Source of the DNA: Clostridium tertium | GTDB lineage: Bacteria; Bacillota; Clostridia; Clostridiales; Clostridiaceae | Assembly (NCBI RefSeq): GCF_017873245.1 | Contig: NZ_JAGGJY010000006.1 | Span: forward strand, 62,001 to 126,000 | Length of the DNA: 64,000 nt | Direction: 5' to 3' | Shown: positions 46,664-56,747 of the stretch, in pieces | Layout: every line of letters begins with the position of its first letter | Position numbering within the stretch: the first letter of the stretch is position 1 | Translations under genes and position numbers: made by a program | Notes under the pieces: model-generated | The model's database searches: none | The model's input: the letters and a program-made list of their open reading frames with translations, nothing else | What the model was told of the DNA's origin: nothing

Positions 46664-48067
46664 ATGGTATTTAGTTCATCAGTATTTATTTTTATGTTTT
46701 TACCATTAGTATTATTTTTATATTATATTTCTGGTAAAAAAATTAAAAATTATATTTTACTTCTTGCAAGCTTATTCTTTTATGCATGGGGAGGAATGAG
46801 CTACTTAAAGGTATTAATTGTTTCTATTTTAATTAATTATATTTTTGGTTTATTGGTAGATAAGACAATTGATAAGAAACATTTAAGAATGCTTTTTTTA
46901 ATATTGGGGATAATTTTAAATTTAGCTTTGCTATTTTATTATAAGTATTACGATTTCTTTCTAGAAAATATTAATACTATATTTAATATGAATTTAGAGT
47001 TAAAAAAAATAGTATTACCTATAGGTATATCATTTTTTACCTTTCAAGGTATGTCTTATATAATAGATATTTATAGAAATGATGCTAAGGTAAATAAGAA
47101 TATTTTTTCAGTTGCTTTATATATATCACTTTTTCCTCAATTAGTTGCAGGACCTATCATAAAATATAAGGCGGTAGATGAGCAGATAAGAAACAGAAAA
47201 GAATCTATTGATTATTTTAGCTATGGAATAAATAGATTCATAATTGGATTAAGTAAAAAAATTATAATCTCCGATATGATTGGAGTTATATCCGATAATA
47301 TTTTTATTTATGCTAATTCATCAGGAATTGATATTATAACAGCTTGGATAGGTGCAATTTGTTATACATTGCAAATATATTTTGATTTCTCAGGATATTC
47401 AGATATGGCGATTGGTCTTGGCTACTTGTTTGGATTTAATTTTCCGGAGAACTTTAATTATCCATATATATCAAAGTCTATTACAGAGTTTTGGAGAAGA
47501 TGGCATATATCCTTATCTACATGGTTTAAAGAGTATCTTTATATACCATTAGGGGGAAATAGAAGAGGCAATGTATATTTTAACTTATTTGTTGTCTTTT
47601 TAGTGACAGGCTTATGGCATGGAGCTTCATGGAACTTTGTAGTTTGGGGCTTATGGCATGGTTTATTTATGATAATAGAAAGACTTATAAGAGATAAATC
47701 TTGGTATAAAAAAATCCCTTCATTTATAAAAATATTTATTACATTATTTATTGTAATAATAGGTTGGGTTTTATTTAAAGCAGCTACTTTAGAAGAAGGG
47801 CTACGATATCTATCAATAATGTTTGGATTAGTTAGCTTTAGTAATATAACATTTGAGTTTACTTATTTTATAAGTAGAAAATTTATATTATTAATAATTA
47901 TTGGAATAATAGCATCAACACCAATGCCTAAAAATATCTTCAATAGATATAAGAGGATAAAGGCATTTGAATTAATCAAAACAATTTTAATAATTTTATT
48001 ATTTATTGTATCAATAATATTTATGGTTAATTCAACATACAGTCCTTTTATTTACTTTCAGTTTTAA
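46664..48067 (+). CDS. MBOAT-family O-acyltransferase (AlgI/DltB/PatA-like)
   Basis: 467 residues with about 11-12 membrane helices. Family motifs: 'VFSSSVFIFMFLPLVLFLYYI' N-terminus, 'LPIGISFFTFQGMSYIIDIY', 'SKSITEFWRRWHISLSTWFKEYLYIPLGGNRRG' and the catalytic His in 'FLVTGLWHGASWNFVVWGLWHGLFM'. It carries acyl groups, usually acetyl, across the membrane for polysaccharide O-acetylation. The downstream gene, 28 bases away, encodes the expected extracytoplasmic partner. A D-alanyl transfer role (DltB) is less likely as no dltA/C/D is present. Confidence 0.92.
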   Translation: MVFSSSVFIFMFLPLVLFLYYISGKKIKNYILLLASLFFYAWGGMSYLKVLIVSILINYIFGLLVDKTIDKKHLRMLFLILGIILNLALLFYYKYYDFFLENINTIFNMNLELKKIVLPIGISFFTFQGMSYIIDIYRNDAKVNKNIFSVALYISLFPQLVAGPIIKYKAVDEQIRNRKESIDYFSYGINRFIIGLSKKIIISDMIGVISDNIFIYANSSGIDIITAWIGAICYTLQIYFDFSGYSDMAIGLGYLFGFNFPENFNYPYISKSITEFWRRWHISLSTWFKEYLYIPLGGNRRGNVYFNLFVVFLVTGLWHGASWNFVVWGLWHGLFMIIERLIRDKSWYKKIPSFIKIFITLFIVIIGWVLFKAATLEEGLRYLSIMFGLVSFSNITFEFTYFISRKFILLIIIGIIASTPMPKNIFNRYKRIKAFELIKTILIILLFIVSIIFMVNSTYSPFIYFQF

Positions 48068-48095
48068 GTAAATAGAAAAAAGTGAGGTGATGAAT

Positions 48096-49736
48096 ATGAG
48101 TTTTTTCAAAAAAGATATGAAGTTAAAAAATTTAAATAACAAAGATGTACAATTTATAAAGATAAATAATTTAATAAAAATAGGAGCATTCTTTTTAGTA
48201 ATTTTGATACCGATATTATTTATGAACTTTAAAAGAGATCAGGTTTCTAAAATAGATAATAGAATGCTTTTAAATTTTGAAGATATATTCTCAAATAAAG
48301 ATATATTTAATAATATAGAAAGTTATATAGATGATAGAATTGGGTTTAGAACAGAAATGGTAGATATCTATGCTAAGGTTATGGATAAGGCTTTTAATGA
48401 GATAACCCATCCTAAATATGAATATGGAAAAGATGGCTTTATAATGTCTAAGGCAGAAGAAAATGAATTTGATCCAGAGTTTATGGATATATATTCAGAT
48501 TTTATAAAGGAATTTCAAGACTATTGCAATGCTAGAGACATAAAGTTTTTATATGCAGTTGAGCCAAGAAAAGAGCTTATATATCCAGAATATATAACTG
48601 AAGGATATAATTATGAAAATAGAGATATAGAATACTTCTTGGAGCTTTTAGAGGAAAAGAATATTAATTATCTAAATAATATAGAAACATTAAGTGAAGC
48701 CAGGGAGAAAGGGAGTGCTTTAGATATATTAAAGCAAGGATATCGTAACTCTGGGGATACAGAAATAGTAGAGTTTCTAGAAAGTGAACTTTTGATAACA
48801 GATGAATTTAATGAATTAGATAAATCAAATGTATATATAGAAAATGAATATAATAAAAATTCAAAAAAAGAAATTGTAGATAGCAGAGGGTTACTTTATG
48901 ACAAGGAATATGATGCAAGGCACTGGAATGAAACTGGAGCAATAATTGGAATATCTGCAATTTTAGATAGATTAAATCTATTAGACAATAGAGTTGAAAC
49001 CTTTGATATAAGTAAATATGAGGCAAAGGATTATATAAATGATACTCTTGTTGCATCAAATTTTGAAATAAATGAAATCACAACCAAGTACAATTTAATA
49101 GAGGATAATTCTATTTATATAGAAGATCTAGAGGATGAAATAAAAAGACACGAAAATTTTAGTAATTTTACACATTATAAAAATGAGGCAAATCCAAATG
49201 CGCCTAGAATATTAATATTTGCAGGTAGCTATTTTGATGATAAGGAAAAGTTTCTCACAGAAAGCTTTTCAGAACTTATGAAAATTCATAACTACAGAAA
49301 TGTTTTAGATTATGAATACTATATAAATATATTTAATCCAGATATAGTACTATTTGAATCAACAGAATATACACATTTTGATTTTTACTTCCCTGATGAT
49401 GAGATGGAAGATAAGGTTCATATAAAAAACTTAAAAAATTACAATAACTTAAAAGAGGATAATTTTGTAGTTACTGAGTCAAATAACCTAAGTAACCACA
49501 TTAATTGTAATAATATAACAAACTTTTCTATTGAAATAGATAGTGAAGATGTATTATTTGCCTATGCGTATATAAATAATAGAATACTAGATTGTAAAAT
49601 AAATGAAATAGATAATCAAAAATATGTTGAGTTTTCTATTATGGCTTCTGAAATAAAAGATTTAAATGAATTTGATTTATATTTTATTTCTATGGATGAA
49701 GAAAGATATCAGAAAGTAAGCTTTGAATTGAGGTAG
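48096..49736 (+). CDS. DHHW/AlgX-AlgJ-like extracytoplasmic partner of the O-acyltransferase
   Basis: The start is ATG 48096, spaced for GAGGTGA at 48084-48090; GTG 48087 and ATG 48090 overlap that site. 546 residues: short cytoplasmic tail, one membrane helix ('IGAFFLVILIPILFMNF'), then an SGNH-like domain of the AlgX/DHHW type with 'NRMLLNFEDIF', 'DDRIGFRTEMVDIYAK', 'FLYAVEPRKELIYPEY' and the 'YDARHWNETGA' catalytic-like segment; a 'ILIFAGSYFDD' strand lies near residue 370. Partners of MBOAT proteins complete transfer of acetyl to the polymer. It is less conserved than the MBOAT protein. Confidence 0.8.
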   Translation: MSFFKKDMKLKNLNNKDVQFIKINNLIKIGAFFLVILIPILFMNFKRDQVSKIDNRMLLNFEDIFSNKDIFNNIESYIDDRIGFRTEMVDIYAKVMDKAFNEITHPKYEYGKDGFIMSKAEENEFDPEFMDIYSDFIKEFQDYCNARDIKFLYAVEPRKELIYPEYITEGYNYENRDIEYFLELLEEKNINYLNNIETLSEAREKGSALDILKQGYRNSGDTEIVEFLESELLITDEFNELDKSNVYIENEYNKNSKKEIVDSRGLLYDKEYDARHWNETGAIIGISAILDRLNLLDNRVETFDISKYEAKDYINDTLVASNFEINEITTKYNLIEDNSIYIEDLEDEIKRHENFSNFTHYKNEANPNAPRILIFAGSYFDDKEKFLTESFSELMKIHNYRNVLDYEYYINIFNPDIVLFESTEYTHFDFYFPDDEMEDKVHIKNLKNYNNLKEDNFVVTESNNLSNHINCNNITNFSIEIDSEDVLFAYAYINNRILDCKINEIDNQKYVEFSIMASEIKDLNEFDLYFISMDEERYQKVSFELR

Positions 49737-49761
49737 AGATTAACTTTTTAGAATTAATTAG

Positions 49762-49810
49762 AAAAAAGATTGAGCCTCATAGGGAATTCTCCTGAGGCTC
49801 AATCTTTTTT
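49762..49810. terminator. Bidirectional terminator between convergent genes
   Basis: A perfect 18-bp stem: 49762-49779 (A6 then GATTGAGCCTCA) and 49793-49810 (TGAGGCTCAATC then T6). The A-run on one side and T-run on the other serve both the acyltransferase operon and the minus-strand LCP gene. Confidence 0.9.
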
Positions 49811-49853
49811 ATCAACATTATTATTCATTTTTTAATATTTAATTTCTATTTAG

Positions 49854-50810
49854 TTATTCTATTGAAAATATGAATTTATGAAGTTCTTTGGTTGTGCCTT
49901 CTATATCTATATTAGTATGATACATATCAGTAAAACCTGCGCTTATAATATTTTCATCTGAAGGAAATCTTCCTTGTTCTATATTATTTAAGCCCATACC
50001 CAAAGCTTTAGTTGAAATTGATATAATTTCAGAGTTTGAAAGGTTAGTTGTTACAAGAGGTAGTATATTATTTATAAGCCAAGGAACTTCAGTTAAGTTA
50101 ATATCTTTGAACTTAACAAATAAAGCATTTAATACATCTCTTTGACGTTCTGTTCTTTTAAAGTCTCTTCCTTCTGTATATCTGATTCTGCAATAAGCAG
50201 AAGCTTGTGTACCATTCAAAAGCTGAATACCGGAATTGTAAATATGTTCTGTAGTTGTTCCATTATTTTTATCTATATTATCTATGTAGCTATTAATATA
50301 TTGAAGTTCGTCAGGCGTTATTTCAATTTCAACTCCACCAAGAGCATCTATTATTTTAGGAAGTCTAGCTAAGTCAACTTGAACAAATTTATCTATTTTT
50401 AAATTAAAATTGTAGTTTATAGCTTTAAGTATAGAACTTGGACCTCCATCTAATATTGTATAGTTTAAATTCATTTTTCCACCTTGAGGTAAATCTAGGT
50501 AGATATCACGCATCAAAGAGCAAAGTTTTATATTATTATTTTTAGTATCGATAGATAAAATCATAGTAGAATCAGCTGAACTAACGTCATAGTATTCAGA
50601 AAAATCACTACCAAACAATGCTATAGTTATGATATCATCAGCTTCTTTAGGGGGTTCCTTTCCTGTATTAGTTACATCACTTCTATCAATATCAACCCTT
50701 TCGACTTTGTTAGAAAGATAATATGAATAAGATGCTATTGAACTAATGATTATTAGAATAAAAGCTAGTAGAGAAAGTAGTATAATTTTCTTTTTTGATA
50801 TTTTTTTCAT
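49854..50810 (-). CDS. LytR-CpsA-Psr (LCP) glycopolymer transferase
   Basis: The start is the ATG at 50810-50808, placed behind GGAGG (50822-50818 on the minus strand); the frame extends upstream without support. 318 residues: lysine-rich tail, a single N-terminal membrane helix ('IILLSLLAFILIIISSIASYSYY') and an extracytoplasmic LCP domain with 'ALFGSDFSEYYDVSSADSTMIL', 'LCSLMRDIYLDLP', 'DALGGVEIEI' and 'YCRIRYTEGRDFKRTERQRDVL', which carry the conserved Arg/Asp residues for pyrophosphate lipid binding. LCP enzymes attach capsule or teichoic-acid-like polymers to peptidoglycan. It lies between two polymer-related loci and is the only intact minus-strand gene. Confidence 0.92.
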   Translation of the reverse strand: MKKISKKKIILLSLLAFILIIISSIASYSYYLSNKVERVDIDRSDVTNTGKEPPKEADDIITIALFGSDFSEYYDVSSADSTMILSIDTKNNNIKLCSLMRDIYLDLPQGGKMNLNYTILDGGPSSILKAINYNFNLKIDKFVQVDLARLPKIIDALGGVEIEITPDELQYINSYIDNIDKNNGTTTEHIYNSGIQLLNGTQASAYCRIRYTEGRDFKRTERQRDVLNALFVKFKDINLTEVPWLINNILPLVTTNLSNSEIISISTKALGMGLNNIEQGRFPSDENIISAGFTDMYHTNIDIEGTTKELHKFIFSIE

Positions 50811-50993
50811 ATATAGGCCTCCAAATCTAAGATATAGGTATATTATAGCAAAATAAAGATAATATTGGAAATAGGTGTATGAATAATACATATGCAAAAT
50901 AACTCTATTTGATATAAAATATAGAAAATGATAAAATTAATGCCAGGTATTAAAAATATATTAATATAAAGCTTATACTTAGGGGGAAGAAGA

Positions 50994-53300
50994 ATGAAGA
51001 GATTAATATCTACAATAATAGTTTTACTATTTTTTATACCATCAATTCAGCCTTTAGCAGATAGTAAAACTGAGACTGAAAATATATATAATTATATGAT
51101 GCAAAATAGTACAAGCCTTGGAGTGGACAATATTAATGGGGAATTAGATACTTCTAATACAGTATTAATGTCTAATGGTGCAACCAAAACAATAAATAAT
51201 ATAGTTGTGCTGATAAGATTTAAAGGTGAAAATGAATTTATGAATGTAGAAAAATCAGAGCAGTTAAATGACTCATATAATATGTTCAATGATTTTAATA
51301 ATGATAGGTTAGCGGATGAAGGATCAATATCATTAAATTCATATATAAATGATTTAACTTATGGAGAAATAAAGGTAGATAGTTATTTTTATCCTAAGGG
51401 AAATAATACATTTTTATCAATCGAAGCGCCACAAACAAGAGAGTATTATGAAAAGTATGTTGCAGGAAGCAAGGAAGAAGAAGTCTTTATAAAATGGGCT
51501 TTTGACTCAATAAAAAACAATATAAACTTATCAGCAAATGAATTGGATAAAAATGGTGATGGAGAAATTGATGTAGTAACTTTTTTATGCACTGGAGCTT
51601 CAGTAACAAATAATATGCTGTGGCCACATGAAACTAAATTTATAGGAGACTCATCATTAAATGGTAAGAGGTTAGGAAACTATAACTTGATAAATATAGG
51701 TACTGATGAAAATAATATGTTTAATAAAAATTTACTTAGAGTAGCAATACATGAATTCTTACATGTATTCAATTATCCAGACTTATACAGGTATTATTAT
51801 AGAGGAAATCCTGTTGGAGAATGGGATGTTATGGCTAATACAGATGGATATGGGCAATTACCTTTAGTATATACTAGAAACTTTTACAGTAACTTAAATA
51901 TAAATATTGGAGAAATTAAGAGTGATGGTATATACACTGTTAAATATTCACAAAGTTCTAACAAAAATGATATAGTTGCTTTTAAGATTAAATCACCTTT
52001 ATCAGAAAAAGAGTATTTTATGGTAGAGTTTAGAAAGAAGTCAGGAAACTGGGACAGCACTTTACCGGGATCAGGACTTATAGTTTATAGAATAAATGAA
52101 AATGTTAATCCATATTTGGGAAATAGAAATGGATATCCAGATCATATTTATGTATTTAGGAATGATGATGTTAATAGTACATATGCTTCAGGAAACACTA
52201 AAACTGCATTTTTATCACAAGAAATAGGAAGGACAAGCATTGGAAGTAGCGATTTAAAAAGTGGTTTTATTTCCAATAGTTTATACTTTGATAATGGACA
52301 AAATAGTGGTATTGTAATTTCTGAAGTAGGAAGTGCAAATGGGAATGAAATAAGTTTTAAAGTTACGTTTCCTAAAGAAAATAATGAAGTAAAATTTACT
52401 AGTATTATAGGAAGTGACAGGTATGATACAGCAGCGAAGCTTAGTAGTTCAAACTTTATTTCATCAGATACGGTTGTAATAGTTAATGGATTAGAATTAG
52501 CGGATGGACTAGCTGTTACTCCATTAGCTACATACTTAAAAGCACCTATATTATTAGTAGAAAATAATAATATTCCAAGTGAAGTTATAAATGAAATAAA
52601 AAGACTTGGAGCAAAGAAAGTTATTATTGCTGGTGGGGAGGGTGTTGTTTCTAAAAATGTACAACTACAACTAAATAAGTTTGGAATAAGTAACATAATT
52701 AGGTTAGCAGGAAAAAATAGATATGAAACATCACTACAAATAGCAAAATATATAGATTCCAATTGCTATGATATTGAAAATATAGTATTAGCAAATGGAT
52801 ACGCAGAAGCAGATGCAATGTCAATAGCTGCTGTATCAGGTAGAGATAGAATGCCTATTATATTATCAGAAACAAATATTTTAAATTCTAACACCTATAA
52901 TTGGTTAAAAAGTAAGGGTTTAAAAAATGCATATATAATTGGAGGAAATGGTGTAATATCAGACAAACTATTGAATGAAGTTAATTCAATTACATTATTA
53001 GATATTAGAGAGAATAGACTTGGTGGGAAGGATAGATATAAGACTAATGCTATAGTAATTGATAGATTCTATGGAAATGAAATATCAAAGGTTTATGCTT
53101 CAAAGGGGTTAGAGCTGGTTGATGCTTTATCTGCTGGACCAATAGTAGCAAATAATAATGGTGCTATAGTTTTATGCGATAGCAACTTGGATATAGATCA
53201 AAATATAGTGCTTAAAAAAAGACAAAGTAATGAAATTATACAAATAGGTGGAGGAGTTTCGCTTAATTCAATATATTCCTTAAAATATGTATTAAAATAG
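50994..53300 (+). CDS. Secreted M6-type metalloprotease with CWB2 cell-wall-binding repeats
   Basis: 768 residues. A signal peptide ('RLISTIIVLLFFIPSIQPLADS') precedes an immune-inhibitor-A-like M6 domain with the zinc motif His253-Glu254-x-x-His257 in 'VAIHEFLHVFNYPDLY' and 'GEWDVMANTDGYGQLP'. A beta-rich segment (about 320-460) follows. The C-terminal third has three CWB2 repeats ('RYDTAAKLS', 'RYETSLQIA', 'RYKTNAIVI', each followed by an A/L-D-A/G-L-type block and 'IIGG/IAGG'). CWB2 modules hold proteins non-covalently on clostridial wall polymers. The gene follows AGGGGGAAG and is divergent from the LCP gene. Protease substrate unknown. Confidence 0.9.
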   Translation: MKRLISTIIVLLFFIPSIQPLADSKTETENIYNYMMQNSTSLGVDNINGELDTSNTVLMSNGATKTINNIVVLIRFKGENEFMNVEKSEQLNDSYNMFNDFNNDRLADEGSISLNSYINDLTYGEIKVDSYFYPKGNNTFLSIEAPQTREYYEKYVAGSKEEEVFIKWAFDSIKNNINLSANELDKNGDGEIDVVTFLCTGASVTNNMLWPHETKFIGDSSLNGKRLGNYNLINIGTDENNMFNKNLLRVAIHEFLHVFNYPDLYRYYYRGNPVGEWDVMANTDGYGQLPLVYTRNFYSNLNINIGEIKSDGIYTVKYSQSSNKNDIVAFKIKSPLSEKEYFMVEFRKKSGNWDSTLPGSGLIVYRINENVNPYLGNRNGYPDHIYVFRNDDVNSTYASGNTKTAFLSQEIGRTSIGSSDLKSGFISNSLYFDNGQNSGIVISEVGSANGNEISFKVTFPKENNEVKFTSIIGSDRYDTAAKLSSSNFISSDTVVIVNGLELADGLAVTPLATYLKAPILLVENNNIPSEVINEIKRLGAKKVIIAGGEGVVSKNVQLQLNKFGISNIIRLAGKNRYETSLQIAKYIDSNCYDIENIVLANGYAEADAMSIAAVSGRDRMPIILSETNILNSNTYNWLKSKGLKNAYIIGGNGVISDKLLNEVNSITLLDIRENRLGGKDRYKTNAIVIDRFYGNEISKVYASKGLELVDALSAGPIVANNNGAIVLCDSNLDIDQNIVLKKRQSNEIIQIGGGVSLNSIYSLKYVLK

Positions 53301-53310
53301 AATGAAATGG

Positions 53311-53362
53311 AAATGCTTATAATACCTTAATAAAATAGGGTTCATAAGCATTTTTATTTGTT
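53311..53362 (+). terminator. Terminator after the CWB2 protease
   Basis: AAATGCTTAT (53311-53320) pairs with ATAAGCATTT (53344-53353), followed by TTATTTGTTTTTT. Inner ACC/GGGT pairing adds to the stem. Confidence 0.75.
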
Positions 53363-53577
53363 TTTTAAAAAGACGATATATAGCTATTATAAAGATTAAA
53401 ATAATCCTATCAAATTCGACAATATAATTTTGAATTTATGGAATGAAAAGTCAAAAATAAATAAAGTTTAATGAAATACTAATATTTCAGAAGGATTTTA
53501 ATTATACTTTTAAAATAATAAAAAACAAACAAAGAAAATTTGAAATTATACTAAGTTCCCATATATTTACAAGTCTT

Positions 53578-53604
53578 TGTTTTGAGAAATATATATGATA
53601 TAAT
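53578..53604 (+). promoter_or_regulatory. Promoter of the second polysaccharide cluster
   Basis: TGATATAAT at 53596-53604 is a full extended -10. A weak -35 candidate, TTGTTT, lies at 53578-53583. It sits about 95 bases before the priming transferase gene. The rest of the 399-base spacer shows no gene. Confidence 0.6.
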
Positions 53605-53699
53605 GATTTGTGCAAAAATATGACTAGGTTTGTAGTATTAGGGATAAATACTTAGAAAGAATATATTAATACTGTAAGGTTTTATTAGGGGGATACGCT

Positions 53700-54356
53700 T
53701 TGAGTAATATTAATTTAGATATTAATGTAGAAGTAGAAAAAAGAGATAATAGATTAATATATAACTTATCAAAAAGGATAATTGACATTATAGGTTCATT
53801 GATTGGATTAATATTATTAAGTCCTATATTAATAATAGTTGGGATATTAATAAAGTTTGAATCAAAAGGACCAATTGTATTTACTCAAAAAAGAGTTGGT
53901 AAAGATGGAAAAGAGTTTGATATGTACAAACTCAGATCTATGGTAGTGAATGCAGAAGAAATAAAAGAAAAATTAAAAGAGCAAAATGAGATGTCAGGTC
54001 CTATGTTTAAGATGAAAGATGATCCAAGAATAACTAAAGTTGGTAAGTTTATAAGAAAGACAAGCATAGATGAATTGCCGCAATTAGTAAATATATTAAA
54101 AGGTGATATGAGTCTTGTTGGGCCTAGGCCAAGCCTTCCGAATGAAGTGAAGGAATTTGAGACATGGATGTTAAAAAGGCTTAACGTAAAACCGGGTCTT
54201 ACTTGCTATTGGCAAGTAATGGGGAGAAATAATATAGATTTTGAAGATTGGATGAAGCTTGATGTTAAGTATGTAAATGAAAGAAGTTTTTGGCTTGATA
54301 TAAAGCTTATATTTAAGACGGTTTTTGTTTTATTTGGAGATAGAAATGCGGCATAG
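53700..54356 (+). CDS. Undecaprenyl-phosphate sugar-1-phosphate transferase, second copy
   Basis: 218 residues from TTG 53700 behind TAGGGGGAT. Same family and domain as the protein at 9736: 'KRIIDIIGSLIGLILLSP', 'DDPRITKVGKFIRKTSIDELPQL', 'SLVGPRPSLPNE' and 'KPGLTCYWQVMGRNN'. It has a slightly longer charged N-terminus ('NINLDINVEVEKRDNR'). It primes the repeat unit of the second cluster and heads its transcript. The close similarity to the first copy suggests recent duplication or exchange between the clusters. Confidence 0.92.
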   Translation: MSNINLDINVEVEKRDNRLIYNLSKRIIDIIGSLIGLILLSPILIIVGILIKFESKGPIVFTQKRVGKDGKEFDMYKLRSMVVNAEEIKEKLKEQNEMSGPMFKMKDDPRITKVGKFIRKTSIDELPQLVNILKGDMSLVGPRPSLPNEVKEFETWMLKRLNVKPGLTCYWQVMGRNNIDFEDWMKLDVKYVNERSFWLDIKLIFKTVFVLFGDRNAA

Positions 54357-54412
54357 TGATGTTAGTTTTTTTGAAAGTATAGGTTTATTTTCTGATAATT
54401 GGAGGGGGTATA

Positions 54413-55417
54413 ATGGCTATTTTAATTACTGGTGGCCTTGGTTATATAGGAAGTCATACGGCCATAGAATTGTTGGATAATGGGTATGAGATTGTTATAG
54501 CTGATAATTTATACAATAGTAAATTAGATGTTTTAGATAAAATAAAAAAAATAACAAATAAGATACCAAAGTTTTATAAAATAGATTTATTAGATGAACA
54601 AGCGGTTGAAAGCATATTCAAGGAGAATGATATTGAGGCAATTATACATTTTGCAGCATTTAAGGCAGTTGGTGAATCTTGTACTATGCCAATCGAGTAT
54701 TATCATAATAATATAACTAGTACATTAGTGGTTTTAAAAGCAATGAAAAAATATAAAGTAAAAAAATTTGTATTTAGTTCATCAGCTACTGTCTATGGGG
54801 ATGCTAAAAGTATGCCTATCAAAGAAGATTTTCCATTATCAGTAACAAATCCATATGGAAGAACAAAACTAATGATTGAAGATATACTTAGAGATACATA
54901 TAAAGCAGATAGTAGTTGGGGGATTACTATTTTAAGATATTTTAATCCAATAGGAGCGCATGAAAGTGGGGAAATAGGAGAAGATCCAAATGGAATCCCA
55001 AATAATTTAATGCCTTATATTACAAAAGTAGCTGCAGGGGAATTAAGTGAACTTAAAATTTTTGGTGATGATTATAACACTAAAGATGGAACAGGAGTAA
55101 GAGATTTTATTCATGTTGTAGACATTGCAAAGGGGCATATAAAGGCGCTAGAAAGCTTGAAAAATAAATCGGGAATATTTACATATAATCTTGGAACAGG
55201 TAATGGATATAGTGTGTTGGAAATAGTCAAGGCTTTTGAAAAAGTAAATAATATAAAGATTCCGTATAGAATTGTGGAAAGAAGAGAAGGAGATATAGCA
55301 ATATGTTATGCTGATTCAAGTAAATCAAATAGAGAATTAGGGTGGGTTGCAGAAAAGTCACTAGAAGAAATGTGTAAAGATTCATGGAGATGGCAGAAAA
55401 ATAACGGCAATTATTAA
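54413..55417 (+). CDS. galE: UDP-glucose 4-epimerase
   Basis: 334 residues, extended short-chain dehydrogenase family: NAD-binding 'ILITGGLGYIGSHTAIELL', catalytic Ser in 'FVFSSSATVYGD', the Tyr-x3-Lys pair 'NPYGRTK', and GalE-type 'YFNPIGAHESGEIGEDPNGIPNNLMPYI' and 'GTGVRDFIHVVDIAKGH'. It interconverts UDP-Glc and UDP-Gal (and perhaps the N-acetyl forms) and so links this cluster to galactose from the glycosidase regions. GGAGGGGG precedes ATG. Confidence 0.95.
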   Translation: MAILITGGLGYIGSHTAIELLDNGYEIVIADNLYNSKLDVLDKIKKITNKIPKFYKIDLLDEQAVESIFKENDIEAIIHFAAFKAVGESCTMPIEYYHNNITSTLVVLKAMKKYKVKKFVFSSSATVYGDAKSMPIKEDFPLSVTNPYGRTKLMIEDILRDTYKADSSWGITILRYFNPIGAHESGEIGEDPNGIPNNLMPYITKVAAGELSELKIFGDDYNTKDGTGVRDFIHVVDIAKGHIKALESLKNKSGIFTYNLGTGNGYSVLEIVKAFEKVNNIKIPYRIVERREGDIAICYADSSKSNRELGWVAEKSLEEMCKDSWRWQKNNGNY

Positions 55418-55579
55418 AAACGTAATATTCTAATAAAAAGTCTCAGGAATGTGATTTATTGTTATGTAAGTGTATTTTATTAATTTACATAATAGATAAT
55501 TGAAATGGAATTTTTATAAGTTTTTACTTAGATGATTTAATTAAGTTAGTTATAATAAAATTATATTTAGGAGAGTAAA

Positions 55580-56734
55580 ATGAATAAAATTAAAGTGATG
55601 AGTATATTTGGGACAAGACCGGAAGCTATAAAAATGGCACCTTTAGTTAAAGAACTGGAAAAAAGTAGGTATATAGATTCGATTGTATGTGTTACAGCAC
55701 AACATAGAGCTATGCTGGATCAAGTATTGGAGTTATTTGATATAAATCCTGAAGTAGATATGGATATAATGAAAGATAAGCAAACATTAACTGGTATTAC
55801 AAATAGGGTTTTAGAAGGGTTAGAAAAAATATTTGAAGAGGTTAAACCAGATATTATTTTAGTACATGGAGATACTACTACAACATTTGCTGCATCATTA
55901 TCAGCTTTTTATAAACAAATTAAAGTAGCACATGTAGAAGCCGGATTAAGAACCGGAGATAAGTACTTTCCATTTCCAGAAGAAATGAATAGAAAGCTTA
56001 CAGGATCAATTGCAGATTTACATTTTGCACCAACATATAGCTCTAAAAAAAATTTACTAAAAGAAGGTATTAGTGAAACAGAAATATTTGTAACTGGAAA
56101 TACTGTGATAGATGCTATGAATTATACTGTTGAGGATGATTATAAATTTAAAACTGAAGAGTTGAACGAGATAGACTACATGAATAAAAAAGTAATTATG
56201 GTAACTGCTCATAGAAGAGAAAATTGGGGAGAAGGAATTGGTAATATATGCCTAGCATTAAAAGAGATAATTGAAGGAAATGATAATGTAGAAATCGTCT
56301 ACTTAGTACATTTAAATCCAGTTGTAAGAGAGGTTGTGGAAAGACATTTATCTGGATTAAAAGGAGTTCATTTATTGCCGCCTCTTGATACAAAAGAAAC
56401 TCATAACTTGATAAATAAATGTTTTATGGTAATGACTGACTCTGGTGGATTACAAGAAGAAGCACCACATTTAGGAAAGCCAGTTTTGGTTTTAAGAGAT
56501 GTAACAGAGAGACCAGAAGCTGTAGAGGCTGGAACTGTTAAGCTAGTTGGAACTGTAAAAGAAACGATTATAACTGAAGCTAATAAGTTAATCAGAGATA
56601 AAAGTTCATATGAATTAATGAGCATGTCTATTAATCCTTATGGTGACGGTTTAGCATCACAAAGAATAGTAAAATTGATTGAAAATTACTTTAATAAAAC
56701 AAATAACTATATAAGCGAGTTTAAAGTTTTATAG
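55580..56734 (+). CDS. wecB: UDP-N-acetylglucosamine 2-epimerase (non-hydrolysing)
   Basis: 384 residues with a GT-B-like fold. Signatures: 'IFGTRPEAIKMAPLVKEL', 'VTAQHRAMLDQVLELF', 'LVHGDTTTTFAASLSAFY', 'VEAGLRTGDKYFPFPEEMNRKL' and 'MTDSGGLQEEAPHLGKPVLVLRDVTERPEAVEAG'. It converts UDP-GlcNAc to UDP-ManNAc, which the GT26 enzyme encoded 14 bases downstream would use. AGGAGAG precedes ATG. Confidence 0.95.
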   Translation: MNKIKVMSIFGTRPEAIKMAPLVKELEKSRYIDSIVCVTAQHRAMLDQVLELFDINPEVDMDIMKDKQTLTGITNRVLEGLEKIFEEVKPDIILVHGDTTTTFAASLSAFYKQIKVAHVEAGLRTGDKYFPFPEEMNRKLTGSIADLHFAPTYSSKKNLLKEGISETEIFVTGNTVIDAMNYTVEDDYKFKTEELNEIDYMNKKVIMVTAHRRENWGEGIGNICLALKEIIEGNDNVEIVYLVHLNPVVREVVERHLSGLKGVHLLPPLDTKETHNLINKCFMVMTDSGGLQEEAPHLGKPVLVLRDVTERPEAVEAGTVKLVGTVKETIITEANKLIRDKSSYELMSMSINPYGDGLASQRIVKLIENYFNKTNNYISEFKVL

Positions 56735-56747
56735 ATAGGAGTATTGT

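Noticed and set aside
52148..52762. 204-codon open frame on the minus strand
   Set aside because: It lies fully inside the CWB2 protease gene, whose coding strand has clear repeats and motifs; the antisense frame has no ribosome binding site or family match.
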